Shown: positions 37,235-47,136, numbered from the stretch's first letter. The stretch: 64,000 nt of DNA from Candidatus Saccharicenans sp. (GCA_024653215.1 JANLFU010000003.1:1-64000), one strand, 5' to 3'. The notes: generated by a model from the sequence alone, not told the origin. Made by a program: numbers and translations.

Positions 37235-38224
37235 ATGGGACTAATATTATTCAGGTTAATCATAATTGCTCTGGTAATAATTGCCGGCTATTTTTATCCC
37301 CCCTTTACCCTGACCCGGATGGCCGGGGCGGCCGTGGGGCTGTTGCTGGGAGTGCTGATCATTCTGCTGGAAACCAGGGTGCGCCGGGCCCAGTTCCGGA
37401 TCATCTGGACGGCCTCCATCGGTACCCTGCTGGGGGTGCTGGCCGGCTGGCTGCTGGGTTCAATCTACCACACCGTCGTTCGGACTTCAGAGATGGCCGC
37501 CTTCATCCGCATCTTTTTCCTGATAGCCTTTCCCTACATCGGTTTCCTGGTTGGCATCAAGAAACCCGAGTGGCTGGAGCCGGGCTTTTTTGCCAATTTT
37601 TTCCGGAGCCAGGGGACGGAGAAGACCTACAAGTTGCTGGATACCTCGGTCATCATCGACGGGAGGATTTCCGAGGTCTGCAGCACCGGCTTTGTCGAGG
37701 GACACCTGGTGGTGCCCCAGTTCGTGCTGAAGGAATTGCAGCTGGTGGCCGACTCACCCGACCCGCTCAAGCGGCAGCGGGGCCGACGCGGCCTGGAAGT
37801 CCTGGACCGGTTGCAGAAAATCTCAAGGGTCAAGGTAGTGATTTCTGACCTGGATTTTCCTGAAATCAGGGATGTCGATTCCAAGCTGATAGAATGTGCC
37901 AAGGCGCTCAAGGCCAAGATCATCACCAACGACTTCAACCTCAACAAGGTGGCCAAGCTGCAGGGGATTGAAGTCCTTAACATCAACGAACTGGCCAACG
38001 CCCTCCGGCCGGTGGTTTTGCCCGGAGAGAGCATGAGGGTCTTTATACTTAAGGAAGGAAAGGAAAAAGACCAGGGGGTGGCCTACCTGGACGATGGCAC
38101 CATGGTGGTGGTGGACAATGCCCGCAGGATGATCGGGCAAACTGTGGACATCACGGTGACCTCGGTCCTTCAGACCACGGTGGGCAAGATGATTTTCGGC
38201 CGGTATAACGGAGAACTGCATTGA
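37235..38224 (+). CDS. PIN-TRAM domain membrane protein (YacL-like)
   Basis: N-terminal TM helices, [21 protein letters not shown]-terminal TRAM. Confidence 0.92.
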   Translation: MGLILFRLIIIALVIIAGYFYPPFTLTRMAGAAVGLLLGVLIILLETRVRRAQFRIIWTASIGTLLGVLAGWLLGSIYHTVVRTSEMAAFIRIFFLIAFPYIGFLVGIKKPEWLEPGFFANFFRSQGTEKTYKLLDTSVIIDGRISEVCSTGFVEGHLVVPQFVLKELQLVADSPDPLKRQRGRRGLEVLDRLQKISRVKVVISDLDFPEIRDVDSKLIECAKALKAKIITNDFNLNKVAKLQGIEVLNINELANALRPVVLPGESMRVFILKEGKEKDQGVAYLDDGTMVVVDNARRMIGQTVDITVTSVLQTTVGKMIFGRYNGELH

Positions 38225-38237
38225 GCGGGAGGCCGGC

Positions 38238-38720
38238 ATGAAGATTAAGGCCGGGCTGGGCTATGACCTGCACCGCCTGGTTCCCGGGCGGAAGCTGATC
38301 ATCGGCGGGGTCAGCCTGCCTTCCGAACTGGGCTGCCTGGCCCACTCTGACGGCGATGTCCTGGTCCATTCCCTGATCGATGCCCTGCTGGGGGCGAGTG
38401 GCCGGGGAGACATCGGCCAGTGGTTTCCCGACAGCGACCCGGCCTACAGGGATATTTCCAGCCTGGAGTTGCTGCGGCGGGTGATGGAGGAGGTCCGCTC
38501 GGCCGGCCTGACGGTTATCAATACCGACAGCGTGGTTGTCCTGGAAAAGCCCCGGCTGGGGCCCTATTTCCAGGCCATGAGAGCCAACCTGGCCCCCCTT
38601 CTGGGAACGGAACCGGACCGCATCGGTCTCAAGGCCAAGACGGCCGAGGGGCTGGGCGAGGTTGGTTCGGGGCAGGCCGTGGCCTGCTGGACGGTAGCCC
38701 TGCTGGGGTACGGGGGCTGA
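38238..38720 (+). CDS. ispF: 2-C-methyl-D-erythritol 2,4-cyclodiphosphate synthase
   Basis: GLGYDLHRLVPGRKLIIGGV, AHSDGDVLVHSLIDALLGA. Confidence 0.96.
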   Translation: MKIKAGLGYDLHRLVPGRKLIIGGVSLPSELGCLAHSDGDVLVHSLIDALLGASGRGDIGQWFPDSDPAYRDISSLELLRRVMEEVRSAGLTVINTDSVVVLEKPRLGPYFQAMRANLAPLLGTEPDRIGLKAKTAEGLGEVGSGQAVACWTVALLGYGG

Positions 38721-38739
38721 TTATTTTGTCTTCCCGGCT

Positions 38740-38768
38740 TTGCCAAAGGCCCGGGATTCTGATATAAT
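38740..38768 (+). promoter_or_regulatory. sigma70-like promoter upstream of glutamate dehydrogenase
   Basis: TTGCCA (38740-38745) - 17 bp - TATAAT (38763-38768). Confidence 0.65.
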
Positions 38769-38892
38769 TTGCCCTAATTTCAGGGGAGTTAAGTTTCTGA
38801 GCTTAATATAATAAAAGCAATCAAAAATATATCCAGGAAGCCCGGAAATCCACTCTTCTGAAAAAATAAAAAATTCAGCGAAGGAGTAACAA

Positions 38893-41781
38893 ATGAAATC
38901 TCTGAGAGAGATTGCCAAGAAGACCTTTCTGACCGAACACCAGCTTAGAAAAATTGAAGAAATCATCCTAAAGGACAATTTCTTCCCCCCCGAAACCGTG
39001 CGGCAAGAAATCGAGACCTTCTGCACCGACCTCGGGCTGAGCGAGCAGTATTTTGAATCCACCCCGCTCGTGACCATCGCCCGACACATCGAGGCCCTGC
39101 GCTCGGCCGAGATCCTGGCCAGGTTGCGGGGCGAGCAGGAAGTCAGGATCGATTTCGCCACCGAGCTGGCCGATGAAGCCCTTTACCTGGTGGAGGACAA
39201 CCACTACCGGGCCATCGAGATTGAAGAGAAAATCGAGAAGAAGTATCCCGGCTTCCGCATCCAGTCCTACCGCTCGGCCCGCAAACTGCGCGGGGCGGAG
39301 TACCTGCGCTGGTATGTGGTCTGCCGGCCCGAGTTTGCCGGCAAGGAGGTTTCTCCGGAAGAAACCGACCTGAAGAAGATTGCTGATAAAGAATTCCTGG
39401 CCTCCATCCCCAAGGAAACGCTGGCCCGCTACCAGGAGTTGATGAATAAAGCCAAGGACCAGGAAAGGCCCTACATCGATGTGGCCCATGTGTCCAAGGA
39501 CAAGACGCTGAGAATATCTGTAGTTTGCAAGAGTGATTCCATCCCCCGCTTTTTCATCAATGTTTCTGATGTCATCAATTCCCACGGGCTGGTTTCCAGG
39601 CGGAAGTACATGGAACATTTTGCCAACGGCAAGACCATCCTGACCTTCTACCTGGATGACATCACTGATGAAGAAAAACTGCAGGACCTGGTTTCGGACA
39701 TCAGCCTGATTTACGTCATTCCGGAAAGCCCGCTCTCAGCTCTGTTCCGGGAAGGCAAGTTGACCGCCCAGGAGATGTTGTTCGGGGCCTCGGCCTGGAG
39801 TTTCACCCATCAGTTCCTGAGCAGCTTCAATGAAGAATACCTCAAACTGTCCCAGGCCCTGAAGGATAATCCGGAGCTTCTGGGCCTGTTGCGCGAGATG
39901 AAGACCAGGCTGGCCAAGGAAACCTTTACCGAAGACCGGGTCTGGGATGCCCTGATCAACAATTATCAAATGGTGAAAAAGCTGTTCGAGCTTTTTGACC
40001 GCAAATTCAACCCGGCCGTCAAGGACCACAAAGTGGATGAGCAGCTGCAGGCCCTGGCCAAGGAGATTAGCCGGGAGGTCCCGGTGGAGGCTGACCGGAC
40101 GGTGTTGCTGACCACCATCACCTTCATCAAGTCCATCCTGCGCACCAACTTTTACAAGAAAGAAAAAGTCTCCATCGCCTACATGTACAACCCGGAATTC
40201 CTGAACAAGGTCGATTACCCGGTCACTCCGTTTGGCGTCTTTCATGTGATCGGCCGCGAGCTCCGCGGTTTCCATATCCGCTTCCGCGACATCGCCCGGG
40301 GCGGCATCCGCATCGTTCGTTCCATCAATTACCAGACCTACCTGAACAACTCCGATTTCATTTTTGACGAAAACTATAACCTGGCCCTGACCCAGCAGAG
40401 AAAGAACAAGGACCTGGCCGAGGGCGGCTCCAAGGGCACCATCCTGCTGCGCTGGGGCTTCACCGATAAGATGTCCGTGGCTTTCAAGAAGTATATCGAC
40501 GGCCTGCTGGACCTGATGATGCCCGACAATTCCATCGTTGATTATTACGGCAAGGAAGTCATCCTGTTCCTGGGCCCCGACGAGTGGACGGCCGACCTGA
40601 TGGAATGGGCGGCCCAGAGAGCCAGGGTTCGTGGCTACAAGTTCTGGAAGGCCTTCACCACCGGCAAGCCCCTCAGCATGGGCGGCATTCCGCATGACCG
40701 CTACGGCATGACCACCAACTCCGTCCACGAGTACGTCCTGTGCGCCCTGAAGAAGCTCGGGCTCAAGGAAGAAAATATCACCAAGGTCATGACCGGCGGA
40801 CCCGACGGCGACCTGGGCTCCAACGAAATCCTGATCTCCAAGGACAAGATCCTGGCCATCATCGACGGCTCCGGCGTTCTGTATGACCCGGAAGGTATCA
40901 ACCGCAAGGAGCTGGTCCGGCTGGCCAAGGCCCGGAAAATGGTTGAAAATTTCAACCGCTCCCTGCTTTCCCCCCAGGGCTTCCTGGTCAACATCAAGGA
41001 CCGCGATCTGGTCCTGCCGGATGGCGAGAAGGTTGAGAACGGGCTGGAGTTCCGCAACACCTTCCATCTGCACCCGAAATTCAGGGCCGACATCTTCGTG
41101 CCCTGCGGCGGGCGCCCGGCTTCAATCAACATCAACAACTGGAAGTGCTGGCTGGATGCCGAGGGCAAGCCCCGGTTCAAGGTAATCGTGGAGGGAGCTA
41201 ACCTCTTCCTGACCCAGGAAGCCAGGCTGCGCCTGGAAGAAAAGGGTGTCATCATCTACAAGGATGCCTCGGCCAACAAGGGCGGCGTGACCTCCTCCTC
41301 CCTGGAGGTTCTGGCCAGCCTGGCCATGACCGACAAGGAATGGGACGAGCTGATGTGCGTCAAGAACGGCGAGGAATCTCCCTTCCGCAAGCAGTACGTG
41401 AATGAAATTATCGAGGTCATTCGGGAAAATGCTCGCCTGGAATTTGAGATAATCTGGAAAGAACACGAGAGAACGGGCATCCCCAGGGCCATTCTGACTG
41501 ACATGATCAGCGAGAAAATCAATCTGATCAAGGATGCCATTAACAACTCTGACCTGTTCAACGACCAGGCCCTGCTGGAGAAAGTCATCGAGGTTGGCGT
41601 GCCGAAGTCGCTGGTCCGTCGGGTGGGTATAAACCGCTTCCTGACCCGCGTGCCCCAGAATTACCTGCGGGCTCTGTTCGCTTCCCGGCTGGCCGGTCGC
41701 TACGTCTACCAGTTTGGTCTGCAGGCCAACGAGGTTGACTTCTACCGGTTCATCTCGGATTTCAAGAAAGCCGGCAAGTAG
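38893..41781 (+). CDS. large (962 aa) NAD-type glutamate dehydrogenase
   Basis: GFHIRFRDIARGGIRIVRS, LAEGGSKGTILLRWG, MTGGPDGDLGSNEI, NKGGVTSSSLEVLASLAM. Confidence 0.88.
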   Translation: MKSLREIAKKTFLTEHQLRKIEEIILKDNFFPPETVRQEIETFCTDLGLSEQYFESTPLVTIARHIEALRSAEILARLRGEQEVRIDFATELADEALYLVEDNHYRAIEIEEKIEKKYPGFRIQSYRSARKLRGAEYLRWYVVCRPEFAGKEVSPEETDLKKIADKEFLASIPKETLARYQELMNKAKDQERPYIDVAHVSKDKTLRISVVCKSDSIPRFFINVSDVINSHGLVSRRKYMEHFANGKTILTFYLDDITDEEKLQDLVSDISLIYVIPESPLSALFREGKLTAQEMLFGASAWSFTHQFLSSFNEEYLKLSQALKDNPELLGLLREMKTRLAKETFTEDRVWDALINNYQMVKKLFELFDRKFNPAVKDHKVDEQLQALAKEISREVPVEADRTVLLTTITFIKSILRTNFYKKEKVSIAYMYNPEFLNKVDYPVTPFGVFHVIGRELRGFHIRFRDIARGGIRIVRSINYQTYLNNSDFIFDENYNLALTQQRKNKDLAEGGSKGTILLRWGFTDKMSVAFKKYIDGLLDLMMPDNSIVDYYGKEVILFLGPDEWTADLMEWAAQRARVRGYKFWKAFTTGKPLSMGGIPHDRYGMTTNSVHEYVLCALKKLGLKEENITKVMTGGPDGDLGSNEILISKDKILAIIDGSGVLYDPEGINRKELVRLAKARKMVENFNRSLLSPQGFLVNIKDRDLVLPDGEKVENGLEFRNTFHLHPKFRADIFVPCGGRPASININNWKCWLDAEGKPRFKVIVEGANLFLTQEARLRLEEKGVIIYKDASANKGGVTSSSLEVLASLAMTDKEWDELMCVKNGEESPFRKQYVNEIIEVIRENARLEFEIIWKEHERTGIPRAILTDMISEKINLIKDAINNSDLFNDQALLEKVIEVGVPKSLVRRVGINRFLTRVPQNYLRALFASRLAGRYVYQFGLQANEVDFYRFISDFKKAGK

Positions 41782-41791
41782 GAATTAACTT

Positions 41792-42553
41792 TTAACTTAT
41801 TTCGCCCGTAATGTAGGCCCGGGTTCTGGGGTCCCGGGGTGAGACCAGGACTTCAGAAGCCGGGCCGAATTCTATTAGCTCGCCGAAATAGAGGAAAGCC
41901 ACGTAATCAGCCAGCCTTTTGGCCTGGCGGAGAATGTGGGTGACCAGGACTATGGTGTAGTTCTCTTTGAGACTGAGCAGCTGGGTTTCCACGTTGCGGC
42001 TCGATTGGGGGTCGAGGGCCGAGGTGGGCTCATCGCCCAGGATGACCTCGGGCTCCACGGCCAGGCCCCGGGCCAGGCAAAGCCGTTGCTGCTGCCCTAT
42101 AGACAGCCGGGCTGCCGGTTCCTGAAGCCGGTTTTTGACTTCATCCCAGAGTCCGGCCAGCCGCAGGTACTTTTCCACCAGGCCATCCAGAACTCGGCGG
42201 TCCCTCAGGCCGAGCAGCCTTGGACCGAAAGCCACGTTATCGTATATCGACATCGGCAGGACCTGTGGCTTCTGGGAGAGCAGGCCCATCCTTTTTCTGA
42301 TCAGGGTAATGTCCGCTTCGGGCTGGTAGATGTCCTGGCCATCCAGAAGAACCCGGCCCTCCACCCGGACTCCTTCCTGCTCATCCAGAAGTCGGTTAAG
42401 GCTCTTGAGAAGGGTGGTCTTGCCACAGCCGGAGGGGCCAATGATGACCGTTATCCTGTTGTCGGGCAGGGCCAGGCTGATATCTTTCAGCACCTGGTTC
42501 TGACCGTAAAATACATTCAGGTTTTCTATCCGTAACCGGCTCGGTTGGTTCAT
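41792..42553 (-). CDS. PstB-like phosphate/oxyanion ABC ATPase
   Basis: [63 protein letters not shown]. Confidence 0.88.
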   Translation of the reverse strand: MNQPSRLRIENLNVFYGQNQVLKDISLALPDNRITVIIGPSGCGKTTLLKSLNRLLDEQEGVRVEGRVLLDGQDIYQPEADITLIRKRMGLLSQKPQVLPMSIYDNVAFGPRLLGLRDRRVLDGLVEKYLRLAGLWDEVKNRLQEPAARLSIGQQQRLCLARGLAVEPEVILGDEPTSALDPQSSRNVETQLLSLKENYTIVLVTHILRQAKRLADYVAFLYFGELIEFGPASEVLVSPRDPRTRAYITGEIS

Positions 42554-42566
42554 CGGCGGACTCCGT

Positions 42567-43454
42567 TCATCGAATCTTATGGCGGCTCAGCCGTCGGCTG
42601 AGGCTTCTTGAAGCCAGGCTGATTAACAATATCAGGAGGGTCAGGATGGCGGCCGAGGCGAACGCCCTCTGCTGAACTTCCGGGAAAGGCGAATTCAGTT
42701 GAAAAAAAATGGCCAGAGGGAGGGTGGCCACCGGCTGGAGCAGGGAGGTGGTGATTTTATCGGTATAACCGGCGGTGAACAGCACGGCGGCAGCATCCCC
42801 CAGTCCCCGGCCCATGGCCATGAGCACGGCCGTCACCAGGCCGGGAAAAGTCTGGCGGAGAACCACCCGGGTGGCGGTCTGCCAGCGACTGGCTCCCAGC
42901 GAATAGGTGGCCTCCTTTAGGTCGGCGGGGACCAGCTTTATGGTTTCGTCCAGGGCCCGGCTGAGAATCGGCAGCTCCACCAGGGCCACCGTGATCAGTC
43001 CGGCCAGGAGCGAAGCCCGCAGGTGAAAGGTTATCATGATCAGAAAACCGAAGGCCCCGTAGACTATGGACGGTATTCCCCACAGCACATCGAGAGCGAA
43101 CCTGATCAACTCGGCCAGCCGGGATTTCCGGCGGAGATAGCTGTTTAAAAAGACCACGGCCGGCAGGGCGATGGCCAGGGCCAGCAGGGTGGCCCCGAAC
43201 ACCACCTGCAGTGAACCCAGGATGGCGTTTAAGATGCCACCTTCCCGGCCCAGGTAATAACCGCTTCCGGGATTCCGGGTTATCATCGATAATTTAAGGG
43301 CGGGCAGGCTTTTCCAAAGAATTATGGCCAGGATTAAAACCAGGCTGGCCAGGACAAGGCAGGCTGACACGACCATCAGCAACTTGAAGAATGACTCCAC
43401 CCGCAGCCGGGTCCTGAGCCTACCCGAATTCTGGTGTCCCGGTTGATTATTCAT
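42567..43454 (-). CDS. PstA-like permease
   Basis: 295 aa; GGILNAILGSLQVVFGATLLALAIALP, GIPSIVYGAFGF, SLGASRWQTATRVVLRQTFPGLVTAVLMAMGRGLGDAAAVLFTAG. Confidence 0.88.
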   Translation of the reverse strand: MNNQPGHQNSGRLRTRLRVESFFKLLMVVSACLVLASLVLILAIILWKSLPALKLSMITRNPGSGYYLGREGGILNAILGSLQVVFGATLLALAIALPAVVFLNSYLRRKSRLAELIRFALDVLWGIPSIVYGAFGFLIMITFHLRASLLAGLITVALVELPILSRALDETIKLVPADLKEATYSLGASRWQTATRVVLRQTFPGLVTAVLMAMGRGLGDAAAVLFTAGYTDKITTSLLQPVATLPLAIFFQLNSPFPEVQQRAFASAAILTLLILLISLASRSLSRRLSRHKIR

Positions 43455-44347
43455 CCAGACCTCCGGCTGATTCTGACCAGGTACCAGCGGGCCAGAAGGC
43501 TGAAACCGACCACTATCACCAGCAACAACAGGGCGGCCAGGTTGAGGGCCGATTCATAACCAGGAATGGACATCATTTCACCGTAATTGTTGGCCAGGAG
43601 GGCAGGCAGCGGGTAGGCGGGTGAAAGTAGGGATCTGGGTATGAGCGGCACGTTGCCCACCACCATCAGCACGGCGATGGTCTCCCCGAAGGCCCGCGAC
43701 AGTCCCAGGCCGCAGGCGGCCAGTATGCCCGGGAAGGATTTTTTCATTACCACATATCTTATGACTTCAAATCTGGTGGCTCCAAGGGACAGGGCAGCCT
43801 CTTTGAGGGACAGGGGGACGGAGTTCAGGACTTCAACCGAAACGCTGATGATGGTCGGGAGAATCATCAGGGCCAGGACCAGGGAGGCGGCCAGGATGCT
43901 GTAACCGGAACTCTGGTGTCCGAAGACCGGAGCCAGGTATTTGCCCACCAGCGGTACCACCACCAGGACCCCCCACATCCCGTAGATCACCGAAGGCATT
44001 CCGGCCAGAAGGTCGAGGACGGGCTGGAAAACCCTTCTCACCCTGGCCGGCGCGTACTCTGAAAGATACAGGGAGGTCAGGATGGAAACCGGGACCGCCA
44101 GCAGAAAGGCCGTGATGGTCACCCAGAGGGTGCCCAGAACGAAGGGCCAGAGACCGAAGTGACCTCGGCTCGGCAACCAGGTTGTTGAGAAAATTAGAGA
44201 AGAGAGAGATTTCAGGGAAAGCAGCGGCCAGGATTTGGCCAGCAAGGCCAGAAAAATTACCGCGGCCAGGGCCACCGGGAAAAAGGCGAAGGGCGCGGTA
44301 GCCAGCCCGGGTACCCGGTCTCGGCGGCTTAACCTGTAGAAGGCCAT
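43451..44347 (-). CDS. PstC-like permease
   Basis: 298 aa; LDLLAGMPSVIYGMWG, SLGATRFEVIRYVVMKKSFPGILAACGLGLSRAFGETIAVLMVVGN. Confidence 0.88.
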   Translation of the reverse strand: MAFYRLSRRDRVPGLATAPFAFFPVALAAVIFLALLAKSWPLLSLKSLSSLIFSTTWLPSRGHFGLWPFVLGTLWVTITAFLLAVPVSILTSLYLSEYAPARVRRVFQPVLDLLAGMPSVIYGMWGVLVVVPLVGKYLAPVFGHQSSGYSILAASLVLALMILPTIISVSVEVLNSVPLSLKEAALSLGATRFEVIRYVVMKKSFPGILAACGLGLSRAFGETIAVLMVVGNVPLIPRSLLSPAYPLPALLANNYGEMMSIPGYESALNLAALLLLVIVVGFSLLARWYLVRISRRSG

Positions 44348-45411
44348 CAGCGACTTGCCTCCGGAAGGCGGTTTCCACTGATTTTCTGAAGTTCCCGGGC
44401 AGCAGCCTGGGGTGTAAGCTTAAGGTAACCTGCTTCTTCGGATAGGTCCTGTCCGCGGGTAAGAATCCACTCCAGAAAAGACAGGGCCAGCGGGCGGACA
44501 GCAGTTTTCTTGACCACCAGGTAAAGGTCGCGGGCCGGGGGAGACGGGTACAGCCCGCGGTCGATGGCCGCGGTCAGCTGGTGGCGGTCCTGGTAAAAAT
44601 CCTCTTCCGGCCCGATTCGTCCATTTCCGTCCAGGTCCAGGGGCAGGATGACCAGACCGGGGTGGGGCTTTAAGGTTCCCGGGTTGTAGGCGAAATTCAG
44701 ATTGTTGAAGCCCAGGCCATAGGGGTCTCGGCGGACGGCCTCGGCCAGGCCCGGGTCGCCATAAATAGCCACCCCTTTCAGGTCTTCCTGATGGGCCCCC
44801 AGGAAGGCGGCCCAGGTCTCGGCTGCCCCGCAGGCATCAGAGCGGACATAAACGTTGATGGGCGTCTGGCCGGGCAGCCCCAGCAATTCTTCCCAGAATC
44901 GCACCTTGCCTTCTATGAAGATATCTTTCAACACCGCGCCGGTCAGCCCTCTCTCCAGTATGGCTTTCAAGAACGGGTTGTTCTGGTTGATGGTTCCGAC
45001 CACGGCATCCCTGGCCACGGCCAGCGGCAGGGCTCCCCGGGCCAGCTCTTCGGGATTGATGTCGCGGGAGACCATGCCGATGTCCACCAGGCCGGCCAGA
45101 ACATCAGCCATGCCTTTGCCTGCCCCGCCGGCCTGGAGGTCAATTTTCACCCCCGGGTTTTCTTTCTGAAATTCTTCGGCCCAGCGGACAGCCAGCGGGT
45201 AAAGAGCCCAGGCTCCGGAGATGCTTATTTTCCCGCTCAGGGCGGTTTTCTGGTCAGTATGTCCCCCCGTTGCCAGGGATAGCGGGGCAAGCAGTATGGA
45301 AAAAATTAGAAGGCTCTGAAAGAATAGTTTCCCAGCCCGGGTGGCCAGGCGGCAGGGTAGGAGCTTGTTCAATCCAGAGCGTCTGTAACGCGGGACTTTC
45401 GGAAAACTCAT
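44347..45411 (-). CDS. PstS-like periplasmic substrate-binding protein
   Basis: ISISGAWALYPLAVRWAEEFQKENPGVKIDLQAGGAGKGMADVLAGLVDIGMVSRDI; N-terminal signal; contains DLDGNGRIGPEE. Confidence 0.82.
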   Translation of the reverse strand: MSFPKVPRYRRSGLNKLLPCRLATRAGKLFFQSLLIFSILLAPLSLATGGHTDQKTALSGKISISGAWALYPLAVRWAEEFQKENPGVKIDLQAGGAGKGMADVLAGLVDIGMVSRDINPEELARGALPLAVARDAVVGTINQNNPFLKAILERGLTGAVLKDIFIEGKVRFWEELLGLPGQTPINVYVRSDACGAAETWAAFLGAHQEDLKGVAIYGDPGLAEAVRRDPYGLGFNNLNFAYNPGTLKPHPGLVILPLDLDGNGRIGPEEDFYQDRHQLTAAIDRGLYPSPPARDLYLVVKKTAVRPLALSFLEWILTRGQDLSEEAGYLKLTPQAAARELQKISGNRLPEASR

Positions 45412-45434
45412 ATTCTTTGTCCTTGTACTATTCG

Positions 45435-46442
45435 TTAAAAGCCCACCTGAAGATGCAGCAACAAGACACTGCGGTCAGGTCCAGCTTCCTGGCTATGGTA
45501 TTCGTAGTTAACCTGGAACTTGGAGGCCGGGCTCAGGAACCAGTTGGCTCCGGCAGTGTAGACTGTGATGCCCTGGTCGGCCAGGTTCCGGTCGGGCTCA
45601 AAATGATCAAGCTTGAAGATCAGCTGGTAGCTTTCCGGCTTGAGGTCCAGGGCCGCCTGCACATACCAGCCGTTTTTTTCGGTCAGGTCATCTTTACCCT
45701 CGATGTATTCGGCCACAAGGTGCAGGAAGCGAAAGTTGTAGCTGGCTTCCAGGCCAAATCTGTTTCTGACCAGGTTGGTGGAAGTAGCGGTGTCAAACCG
45801 CCGGCCGTTGTAAACGGAAAGGCCAAGGCTAAATCCCCTGGCCGGGTTGACTATGAGACGACCGGCGAAATCTTTCCGGCCGTTGTCATCTTTCTTGTTT
45901 ATCCCTGCTCCATTGACCAGACCGAAGCTGTATTGAAAGATTGAGAGGTGACCGAAAACCACCAGGCCTACGTCCCGGCCGGCCGAATTATTATCGCGGC
46001 CCGGGGCCAAAAGGTCGACCACTCGGGACCGGTTTACGGTCAGCAGCCGCCCGGCTGAGGTGGTGCTCTCCAGGCTGAACGGAACCAGGAACTGGCCGGC
46101 CCGGAGGCTGAACTTCTCGTCCAGCAGAACCTCGGCCAGGGCATCGAGCAGGACGGGGGACCTGGTCAGGTCGGCCTGGACCTTGAAACTCAGTTTCTTG
46201 AGGATCCGGCCGTCCAGGCTGAGCCTGGCCCGGCGGACCGAGAAGGTATCGGCTGCGTTGTTCTGCCCGGTAAACAGAAGCTGGGCAAACCCGGAGAGTT
46301 TGAGGGGCAGGCTGCTGGATATAGCCTGGCCCTGAGGTTTCTGGTTTTCCGTTTCAGGGCTGGCCAATAGCGGCACCTGGAGGGAGGTCAGGAGCAGACC
46401 ACAGCTCAGGACTATCAGCCACAGTGATCTTGAGAGCTTCAC
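45435..46442 (-). CDS. phosphate-selective porin O/P-like outer-membrane porin
   Basis: Signal peptide, FSVRRARLSLDGRILKKLSFKVQADL, AGQFLVPFSLE, terminal aromatic VGF. Confidence 0.75.
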   Translation of the reverse strand: MKLSRSLWLIVLSCGLLLTSLQVPLLASPETENQKPQGQAISSSLPLKLSGFAQLLFTGQNNAADTFSVRRARLSLDGRILKKLSFKVQADLTRSPVLLDALAEVLLDEKFSLRAGQFLVPFSLESTTSAGRLLTVNRSRVVDLLAPGRDNNSAGRDVGLVVFGHLSIFQYSFGLVNGAGINKKDDNGRKDFAGRLIVNPARGFSLGLSVYNGRRFDTATSTNLVRNRFGLEASYNFRFLHLVAEYIEGKDDLTEKNGWYVQAALDLKPESYQLIFKLDHFEPDRNLADQGITVYTAGANWFLSPASKFQVNYEYHSQEAGPDRSVLLLHLQVGF

Positions 46443-46888
46443 TTCTTCCTCCTTTTTACGGCGGTCTGGTTTATCATCAGCTGTCTCTTGAGGACATCTT
46501 CAAAACTGGTCTTTTCCAGGTGGGCAGCCACCATGTCCCGGACCTCTTTCCACAGCCATTTCAGGCCGCAGCGCTCTTCCAGGGGACAGGGCTCATGCTC
46601 CATTACGCTGACACAATTGATCGGGGCCAGCGGCCCGTCCATGACCCGGATGACCTCGGCCACGTTAATTTCAGCCGGCGGGCGGGAGAGATAGTAGCCA
46701 CCGGCCGGGCCTTTTTTGCTTTTGACGTAACCGGCTCTTTTCAGCAGGAGCAGGATCTGCTCCAGGAATTGCTGGGGAATGGCCTGGGCCAGTGAAATAA
46801 TTCGTATGGGTACCGGTCCCTGACCGTAGCGGGCGGCCAGTTCCAGCATGGCCCGGCTGGCGTATTCACCTCGGGTTGAAAGTCTCAT
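46439..46888 (-). CDS. Rrf2-family transcriptional regulator with Fe-S-type cysteines
   Basis: MRLSTRGEYASRAMLELAARYGQGPVPIRIISLAQAIPQQFLEQILLLLKRAGYVKSKKGPAGGYYLSRPP; C-x8-C-x5-C. Confidence 0.9.
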   Translation of the reverse strand: MRLSTRGEYASRAMLELAARYGQGPVPIRIISLAQAIPQQFLEQILLLLKRAGYVKSKKGPAGGYYLSRPPAEINVAEVIRVMDGPLAPINCVSVMEHEPCPLEERCGLKWLWKEVRDMVAAHLEKTSFEDVLKRQLMINQTAVKRRKK

Positions 46889-46899
46889 GTTTTGGACCT

Positions 46900-46945
46900 T
46901 GATAATAGTTGATTAATTCTATCAACATTATCATATATTAGTCAA
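46900..46945 (-). promoter_or_regulatory. rrf2-operon promoter with overlapping palindromic operator
   Basis: Minus strand TTGACT-18 bp-TAGAAT; near-palindrome TGATAATGTTGAT-AGAATTA-ATCAACTATTATCA overlapping the -10. Confidence 0.6.
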
Positions 46946-47136
46946 GACCCGGCCTGTCAAGCTTTTTTTTACGAAGGCGGACCCGGCCCAGGGCAGCCCG
47001 CGAACGGTCTGGGCTGGCCATCCCAGGGACGGTTTTCCCCTGTTCCACCGTAGCTCAACTTCTCTGCCCCGGCCAGGACCGGTTGCCATCGCTGGTTAGT
47101 TGTGGCATCATTTCATTTATCGAGAAGGAGGTAACC

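Noticed and set aside
39736-41073. 445-aa minus-strand ORF opposite glutamate dehydrogenase
   Set aside because: Antisense shadow; sense strand has clear GDH motifs.
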